NCBI RefSeq assembly: GCF_043290135.1
Contig: NC_134700.1
Coordinates: 79,481,000 to 79,544,999, forward strand
From: Rhipicephalus microplus
Lineage: Eukaryota > Arthropoda > Arachnida > Ixodida > Ixodidae
Reading direction: 5' to 3'
DNA length: 64,000 nt
Made by a program: the position numbers and the translations under genes. Below, piece after piece: positions 56,641 to 64,000 of the stretch. The notes under the pieces are model-generated. The model was not told the DNA's origin. It ran no database searches and saw nothing but the letters and a program-made list of their open reading frames with translations. Each line of letters starts with the position of its first letter. Within the stretch, counting starts at the first letter, position 1.

Positions 56641-57440
56641 AATAGAAAGAAATTATAAAGCAGTGGAGGAATAAAGTGTCGCACAGCGGCCTTTTTTGGA
56701 ATGAGGCAATGGCAGTAGAAGTTGGGTATAGCATTTTAAATATATGGCACAACAGCGCATGCACATTGTGCAACAAAATAGCATGCGTAGAAGAAAGAAT
56801 GCTGTTCGGCGTAGTATACAATATTTTGGATGAGGAACAAGTTCGAAACCGCTATGCTGGTCTAATGTGTATGGTGCCCCAGTTATCTCTGTGCACGGAC
56901 AAAGACAACCGACCGCCATCGTCGCCCCCTAAGGGGGGAATGAGTGTCATTTCGAGATTAAAAAAATTACAGCCTTTCCATGGAGTGCATGATCTTGAGT
57001 GGGGAGAAGCATCCGCCAGTCCGTATGCGCTGCCATCCGTCCATTCGTTCTTGCTTCTGTCCGTTCGTGCGTCCAACTGTGTGACCATTCGTCCATCCAT
57101 TCGTGCGTCCGTCCGTGAGTCGGTCCGTCCGCGCATCCATCTGTCCGTGCATCTATCGTTCCATCGAACTCTCCGTCCGTGCATTCGTTCATCCATACAT
57201 CAGTCCATCCATTCGTTCATGCGTCCGTCTGTTCGTTCCTCCGTGCAACTGTCTGTCTTACTGACCGTGCGCCTGTCCATCCGTTCATTTATCTAGTGAA
57301 CACTCCAAGTACCACCATCTCGCATATTTTCATCATATATTCATCATATAGAGGAACCTCCATAGAGTGGACATTCCAAAGACTAAACGAGAGGTGGTAC
57401 GGCTGGATTAGGGTAAGTAGCGTTCGCTAACTTTCTTGTG
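56641..57440. repeat. Repeat block with TCCG-like core (pairs with 21481-22280)
   Basis: The plus frame is longer here (56676-57296), but it simply runs through the degenerate TCCG/TCCA array (about 57030-57290). Confidence 0.6.
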
Positions 57441-57778
57441 GCCTGCGCTGCGTGTCTAGTTCCCGCCTTTCACCGCCACTAGTTCATGGCACTGCGGCCC
57501 AATCCTCGCTAAACCTTGCTAAAACCAAGGAAGTTACGCTCAGCGAGTTCAACGTGGCAACCTTTTTTGGGGAGACAGTGCTCGAAACCCGTCCTTTAAA
57601 TTTTTAAGTAAGCATCAATTTCAAGGCAAAGTTTATTGGAGATTAAGTCACTGGTACTTTTCTCTGTAAGTTACTTAATCAGAAACAACACTTTTTATTT
57701 ATGATTCACATGTGCGGGTTCCCTCCACAATTAAAAAGGGTGCACGCGTGCCGCTCCTCTAGTCCGGCCATAGACGTC
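57441..57778. other. Unannotated segment (pairs with 22281-22607)
   Basis: Nothing supportable. Confidence 0.5.
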
Positions 57779-57808
57779 CCTACCTACCTACCTACCTACC
57801 TACCTACC
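57779..57808. repeat. Short CCTA microsatellite
   Basis: About 7 units, against about 43 in the left copy. Confidence 0.95.
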
Positions 57809-59149
57809 ACTACCACGACGACGACGACGACAACTGCTACTATTACATACATCGCAGACGCACGACCCACGGCTCAAGGAGCTTCGCCCCTAAAACAGTG
57901 TGAATGAGACTGTGGTGATTAAAATCCGTGCCTAGAATAAAGAAAACAAGAGTGAAGACGTCGCTGATAACATAAGTAGGTCAATTATTATACTTCTGGA
58001 AACGACCGTAAATACATCAACGTTGTAATTACGCCATTAAAGATTCTGGCTGAATTCTTGCTTATTTAAAAAGTGTTTGTGCTCACGATGACAACCTCTT
58101 TAAAAAATAATTTTTCAAGGAGAGGTGTCGAACAAAAATTCAAGAAGCTTTTCGCGTACAAGGGTTGGCTACCGTTGCTCTCCTTACTTGGCGTATGTAA
58201 CATTAAAAAGGGTGTTTGGCTTGTACGTTTGTTTCGATAAAAACTGAGTGCAATAAAACTTTTAATACAAACTTTTAAATGATAACACAATTGGCAGGCA
58301 GCTTTTCTTGCAGCGCACTATCTTGATAGTGGCAGTAACCAGTGCAAAGCTTATGTTCTGTTCGTTATCGCGCTGGTGCAGGGTTCTCTCGACATCGCTA
58401 GCTGTGCCTTTTTGTCAGAACTTGTCGTTGGCCTATGAATTGTCTTCAGGAGGTCATGCGTGCCTTACTGAAGGTTAAGCGTCAAACGCCAAGAAAATCA
58501 CCGGCACAAGCAGAACGTTCCTAACGAGCTTGCAGAACACATTTCCGTCAAAGATGGTGGTGCCGTCATCGCTCAGCGAACGTCATCATCCGCATAAGTG
58601 GCAACCAGAGCACGTCGCCGCACAACAAATGAACAACACGGTTATCTTGTAAAGAAAGCTATTGGTAAATAAAAAAAAATCAAACCTTGTCTTTCAGATT
58701 CTATTCTGTGTTTTGTGTTCTACGCAGGAAATCGAGGCTCTTTGCAAGCATGTATCAGAAACGTTTTCGCTAATAAACTTGCAATGTAGTCAAAGAGCAG
58801 CAATACGCTAAATAAAGCCCAATTTTTTGGCATTTTAAAGTTTCATGCAATGTGGTGTGTCATTGCGCATGCGTCAGCAATACTTTCAATTGCCACTCAA
58901 CTTTCGCTATTGGCCCATTTCTCGCTCAAGCAGTAGTATCGGGCGAATGTGCGGCAGAGCCTGTTACACACACGTGCCACTCAACAATCTGCCGGTATTC
59001 TCGTTTTTCTATGCATCACTTGTGCAATACCAAAATAATTATTTCTGGGATATTACGTGTCAAAATACGATATAATTAATAATTCCGCAGTGAAGAGCTT
59101 CGGTTATTTTAAACCTTCTGGTGTTCTTAAACGTGCACTGATCTCACAC
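57809..59149. other. Unannotated segment (pairs with 22781-24109)
   Basis: Near 58555-58590 the hairpin of the left copy is reduced to one arm. No gene. Confidence 0.5.
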
Positions 59150-59262
59150 ATTACCCGGACTGCTACGATTTCGCCTTCACCAACATTTGACCTTAGAAAC
59201 CACAATTGAACCAGCGACCTTCTGCTCAACAACCGAGCACCACAGCCACTGATCCTTCGAAG
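59150..59262 (-). mobile_element. tRNA-derived SINE, minus (pairs with 24110-24262)
   Basis: Same B-box region, somewhat more decayed (GGTTCAATTGTGG on the minus strand). Confidence 0.72.
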
Positions 59263-59930
59263 CGGACACTTCCAAAATGGCATGAAGCTGTTCCGTGGTA
59301 GCTCATTCATTCTGCGTAATCGCACAGAAATGCTACTTAGGTAGCCACTTTTCTTCAAAACAGAAAATTATGCTACATGCATAAATGGTGAGAGTGCACC
59401 CAAAATTCAGTGAGTATGTGAAAGTGCTTATCCTTGAATACACGAATGTTACGAACACAGCGAACGTTAAAAGTCTGAGTGCCGAACACGTCCCCGTGAG
59501 GGACGGAACAGTGGGTTCCATGCTTAACAGCCCTTAAGGCCTAACCACCTCATTTCATTTCTGAAAATGTTCCGCGAAAGAGGTCAATACAGTCCTAAGG
59601 GTATGGCAGCTAAAGGCATCAATTCAAGGCGATGATGCGAAGCGCTTACCGCTCAACAATGTTTACAACGAAGCGCAAGGGACTCACATTGTTTTATTCT
59701 TTCACCAATGTTTGGTGTGTCCTGCGAATTCTAAAATCGCCATGTCACCTGGCCAGTTATCCAAACGCACCGCGCACACAAGACGTGTGCATGCCGGCAG
59801 GGAAATCTTAAAGTTATATGGAACTACCGAAGAGCATGAGGAATGAATTTGCGACAGGAAGATGGACGAGTAGCTGAAACCATGCCAACCCTTTCTGGTC
59901 TGGTGCATTTCTGCATACAAATTTCGCCCT
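59263..59930. other. Unannotated segment with LINE empty site (59905-59930)
   Basis: Continues from the match to 24263-24931 directly into the match to 30506 onward, with no LINE between. GCATTTCTGCATACAAATTTCGCC marks the unoccupied site. Confidence 0.8.
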
Positions 59931-61201
59931 CGTGTTTCACCTTCTGTAGTAGACGTAAAAAAGGCACCACATTTAGCAAGCGAGCGCATGCGTTCGTGTG
60001 TGCATTAGTGCACGCTTGTCTGATAGCTTAGTTTTTGACAATGCTTGAATTATCCACATGACTCTGCAAGCTATAGTCAGGCATTTCTAGTCCCCGCAGT
60101 ACGCCGATGAAGGCTGCTTATGATATGCACGCCAGCGCACCATATATCTTGACCTCCGTTTCGATGTTTAGTGACGTACGCAACGGGATTGTGACAAGTT
60201 TCATGTGTCGACCAGTGCGTGAGCTTCGCCATACAATCTTACCCTCCTATACTTATGTTAGTTCACGCCATATTAAGGGGCTGATCACGAGATCACTCAG
60301 ATGTAGACGTAGAGATATATAGATACCCAAATAGAAACAAAAAGTGGTTACACTACTCAAATAAGTATTCAGCAATTATTAATGCTTGGCGAAAGCATAG
60401 AATCGCACCAGCCGTTACGCCATGTGACTGCGAAACATGAGCACCGTAGAAAGCCACAAACCTACTGCAGAGGGCCGAGCTATATTATATGACAATCGTC
60501 GCTATACCCACAGCATTTACATAGCTCTTTTGCTGTAGCGTTAATGGTGATCATTATAACAATGAACCCACACCGAAACTTTTTCACCTTCGAGTCACTT
60601 ATGGCAAATATAGCGTAAGAAGCGGCATGAAACTTCCATCGCTTTTCACATCTATATGCTCGATTCTGCGTCACTGTAAATCTTTAATTTCCAACTGCTT
60701 GCAAAAAAAATACGATTGCCTTTAGCGAACTCTCGAAGTAAACGCTTGTGTTTCGAACGAGACTTTACAGTCACCCGAATTGGCGCTTTTCCTCTTTTAA
60801 TATTATACTTAGCCGATGATTTTTTATTAAGGCACGGTGTGTGACTTTTCGATGACAATTTTTTCTAGCGCTTCACTACACTAGCTTTACAGAATTATGA
60901 TGAAGTTTCTACGTTCGAAGCGAAACTCACAAAAGAAGATGCTATTTTTATTTTATTTGAGCTTCATATCTGCAATTCCCTATTAAAGGTCATTCCGACC
61001 ATGTTCAATGAAGCTCCCATAATAAAACCATCGAAAAAAAACACAGCGAAACACAGTTCGTGTACAATTTTATTTTATTTCTGTAGTGCAAAACCGTTTC
61101 TGCAATGCAGTTGATAGGAACAAAATCAAACAAACGTTAAGGTATATTAAATTGCAAAACATTAAGACACCGCCAAAGGCACCGGCCGGCAGCTGGCATC
61201 G
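59931..61201. repeat. L block, copy 4
   Basis: Pairs with 30520-31794. It includes the identical block 60503-60689 and minus-strand AATAAA near 61067. Confidence 0.68.
60503..60689. other. 187-bp block identical to 31095-31281
   Basis: Right partner of the third identical block. Confidence 0.8.
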
Positions 61202-61500
61202 GTGGACTATCGCACCGACTTCAGCGCCTTCGTAATCCCCGTCGTCGTCGTCGTGCGAGACGCCGCCAACGTCGTCTCACCCCATGGCCGCCTTGTGCGT
61301 CCAAGGCAAATCGGCGAGCTGCGCGGCCAGCACGTGCAGGGAATACAGCGTCGGCGATGCGCGAGCCTTCAGAACGTGGCCCTGCGCGAAACACCGCCAT
61401 GGTGAGCATTGTAAGACGACAGACTAGCGAGTCGACTGACTCCGACTCATATCTGAACGTGAATCCTAGTCTAAGAGAGTCGCTGGAGGAATAATTTGGT
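61202..61500. other. Exon-like CpG-rich segment of L block, copy 4
   Basis: Pairs with 31795-32110. The 31-codon frame from ATG 61399 to TAA 61492-61494 is retained, with 5 replacement and 3 silent base changes relative to 32001, so no sign of strong constraint. Confidence 0.4.
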
Positions 61501-61877
61501 GAGTTGCAAAAGCAAGTGAGTCCAATTTGTAAAGAAATGTCGGTGACAGTGTTAGTCCATTTGAGGAAAAATTATGAATCAAAGTCTTAGTGAGCCCAGT
61601 TGAGAACACTTTGTGCGAGCGTGCATGCGAGTGAGCTAGAAACATAAAATACATTTATTTAGTGAGTATAATCAATCTCCACGTCTTCTGCCGACCTACG
61701 GTCATATATATTTATTTATATTCAGCTTTAATACTTGCCTTATGACAATTCGTGTTTATAATCAGGGCTACTCACGCAGATATGCCACCGACATGATAAT
61801 TGACGCGAAGCGTAAGCAATGTAGCGAGGGCGAGTTTCTTGTCTTTTTGCAGCAATAAATTTAACTGCTAGTTATGG
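61501..61877. other. Unannotated segment (pairs with 32111-32489)
   Basis: AT-rich; nothing supportable. Confidence 0.5.
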
Positions 61878-62470
61878 CGTTGCCCCTCCACGGTGATCTA
61901 GTGGCTAAGGTACTCGGCTGCTGACCCGCAGGTCATGGTACAGAATCCTGGCTGTTACGCATAAATAAACAGCGCGGATTTGCACTTGGTTGACATAGAT
62001 CCTAGTGAACGCAAATTTTCGCGTCATGTTTCATTTCTGAAGTTACGCATATATCGCAATACACTCTATAATGTGGTTGGGTCAAAAGCGCCTTTTTTAA
62101 CCTACAACGATCAGTATCTGGCTGCTGACTAGCAGGTCGTGGATTCAAAACAAGCGATTGTAGCTGTATTTTCGTAGAAGAGAGGTGCCAGGGGCCTGTG
62201 TGCTGTGCGATGTCAAAACGCAAGAAAAAAACATATGGTCCGCATTTCTGGAGCCTTTCACTACTGTGTTTCTTATAGTCTTATAATGGTTTCAGGAAGT
62301 ATCAAAACCTCAGATATTATTGTTATCACCCTGTTATAATAATTTATACATGAACTTTAACGTCCCAAAACCACCATATGATTATGAGAGACGCCGTGGT
62401 GGACGGCTCCGGAAATTTCAACCACCGGTGGTACTTTAACGTGCGCTCAAATCTGCCCCAGATATTATTA
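61878..62470. mobile_element. Cluster of Ruka-like SINE pieces (pairs with 32490-33060)
   Basis: Same two plus and one minus pieces. CGGCTGCTGACCCGCAGGTCATGG is closer to the SINE consensus than in the left copy. Confidence 0.78.
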
Positions 62471-62548
62471 CATTACTAAAATAATAGTCGTCATCTGGCT
62501 TGCTAGCATTTTGAAAACTGGGCACACCTTTATTATCATTGATACTAT

Positions 62549-64000
62549 TGCCGCGGCATGTTGGCTACGTTCAAGTAGCCTGCCGCAATCATCGTGGCAA
62601 GAGCACCAGCAAGACCCGGCTGGCATGCGCCACGCGTTCGTGCGCTTGGCCTACGAAGAAAAGGAAGATAATTGAATCTGTGCCACTCGGCTACTCGGAC
62701 TCGCCGACCATAGACATTAGACTCGTGGGCACAAGTTCGCCCTAATAAAGACGCTTGTTTTTTAGCCTGTCTGCCTCAGCATCGCAACATTTGTGGTGGA
62801 GGTGCTGGGTAATGAATCGAAGCCCCGCGAGTTCAAGACAGCGTAGCCCCGACGACCAGCCTGTCAACCCCGTGGAAGTGACTCCTGTACACCAGAGGGC
62901 AAGTCGCCGTCTTCGAGGTGACTCACCTGAGTTCAGTCCTCTCCACTTCACACCAAGGGGAAGTCAAACGATAGACGCCACCACTGTGACTAGCCAGGTA
63001 ACACCGGCGAAGTGTTTATCAGCCAACCGCAACAGCCGCCAGTATTCCACGGCGACTAGTACGAGGACGTGGAAGATTGGTTGGACCTGTTCGAGAGAGT
63101 GGCGAGCTTGAATGGATGGGACGAAAGAGAAAAGCTCCGTCGCGTATACTTCGACCTGGAAGACTTCGCAAAGACATAGCTTGAGAACCATGAAACCTCG
63201 TTGTCTACCTGGGGGGTATTTCGACGACAAGCGGTGGCTAAGTTCACCAACATAGACCGAAAAGAAAAAGCGGAAGCTGCTCTTCAATCCAGGAACCAGC
63301 TCACAAATGAGAGTGCTGCCATATACATTGAGGACATGATCCGTCTGTTCAAGCGTGCGGATTACAACATGGCTGAGGATAAAAAGGTGCGCCATCTAAT
63401 GCGCGGAGTGAAGCAAAGGCTGTTCGCCGTTCTCGTCCGCAACCGTCCAAGCACAGTTGCTGAGTTTTATTCGGAAGCGACGGCCATCGAAAAAACACTG
63501 GAACAGCGGGCTCGGCAGTACAACCGGAATCTTAACTGCGCATCTGCACAGGTATTTTCTGGAGGCGTGCGAAACGTCGTTGAAGCCATGCGAGAGCTTC
63601 TTAGATCAGTTATTAGGGAAGAACTGAGCAGACTGCAAATGCCTCCGACTCCAACTGCACTATCTGCTACAGACGTTGTTCGTGACGAACTGAGGCAGGT
63701 CATACGAGAACCACAGCGTGAGCTGCAGCCGGTTCGACCTATCCGAACGTACTCTAAAGTTCTCAGACAACCCACAGTACACAGCAATGCAGCAGTTGCG
63801 ATGGCGGCGACTCCTCTCCCACCTGCAGCACGCAGCGCACGTCGTCCACGGGAACCAACGGCTACCTATCTGCCCCCAGGAGCACGTAGCACACATCGCT
63901 ATGTGGAGCCTAGGCCCAGGAAAAGTGACGTCTGGCGTGATCACGAGCGCAGGCCTCTGTGTTTCCATTGTGGCGAAACAGGTCATTTGTACAGATTCTG
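62549..64000 (+). mobile_element. Ty3 element 3, right copy (runs off the window)
   Basis: The 5' LTR is 62549-62789, without the TCA insertion seen at 33291-33462; a PBS-like TGGTGGAGGTGCTGG starts at 62794. Flanking sequence matches the left copy (CTTTATTATCA..ATACTAT), so this is the same insertion duplicated, not a second one. Confidence 0.9.
62812..64000 (+). pseudogene. gag: Gag of Ty3 element 3, right copy (partial)
   Basis: ATG 62812-62814. A 1-bp deletion near 63008 shifts the frame. The TAG near 63057 is shared with the left copy; a private TAG at 63177-63179 replaces a Trp codon; the left-copy TGA at 33999 reads CGA here. The capsid and Arg-rich regions follow, and the window ends inside the zinc knuckle at its last Cys codon. 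Confidence 0.85.

Overview
The window looks like nuclear DNA of a hard tick (Ixodida, probably a metastriate genus such as Rhipicephalus, Dermacentor, Hyalomma or Amblyomma). The reasons are indirect. It has many copies of a tRNA-derived SINE that resembles the tick family Ruka, Penelope-like and Ty3/mdg-type elements of the sort common in ticks, an I-clade LINE, a Helitron2/Helentron-like element, and long GATA/GACA/CCTA microsatellites. I see no bacterial gene, no CRISPR array, no rRNA or true tRNA gene, and no host protein-coding gene that I can name.

The main architecture is a large direct segmental duplication. Positions 1-34777 (left copy) and 40250-64000 (right copy) are collinear at roughly 91-95% identity by eye. 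The repeat period is about 29.4 kb, measured between the same Ty3 5' LTR at 33150 and 62549. The copies differ mainly in later insertions. Left only: a Penelope fragment plus Ty3 fragment (422-3173), a Ty3 element inside a GATA microsatellite (3507-7787) and an I-clade LINE with 10-bp target duplications (24942-30495). Right only: a Helentron-like element (41479-42695) and a near-solo LTR with a 4-bp target duplication (54434-55159). A better preserved Ty3 element (33150-38816) sits at the same site in both copies, so it was there before the duplication; the right one runs off the window end.

Inside each copy there are older, more diverged repeats, which I label L, U, E and S. L (8.0, 31.0, 41.2, 60.4 kb) contains an exon-like CpG-rich part. 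U is a ~0.8 kb SINE-bearing unit (9.5, 10.3, 39.3, 43.9, 44.7 kb). E is a CpG-rich block with a TATA motif (12.2, 19.9, 46.6, 54.4 kb). S is a ~0.8-1.2 kb block (12.7, 20.3, 38.8, 47.1, 55.5 kb). So the ~30 kb unit itself arose from smaller duplications.

The coding content is transposon-derived. The Ty3 genes (gag, protease, RT, RNase H, integrase) and the LINE ORFs all carry stops or frameshifts. The one intact reading frame with a credible promoter is the 231-residue protein of the Helentron-like element (41922-42617): a basic repeat region followed by a CxxC...CxxC segment and the start of a Helitron-associated domain. The most notable unexplained signals are three stretches of 187-237 bp that are identical in both duplicate copies while their flanks differ by about 8-9%. 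All identities and alignments were made by eye.
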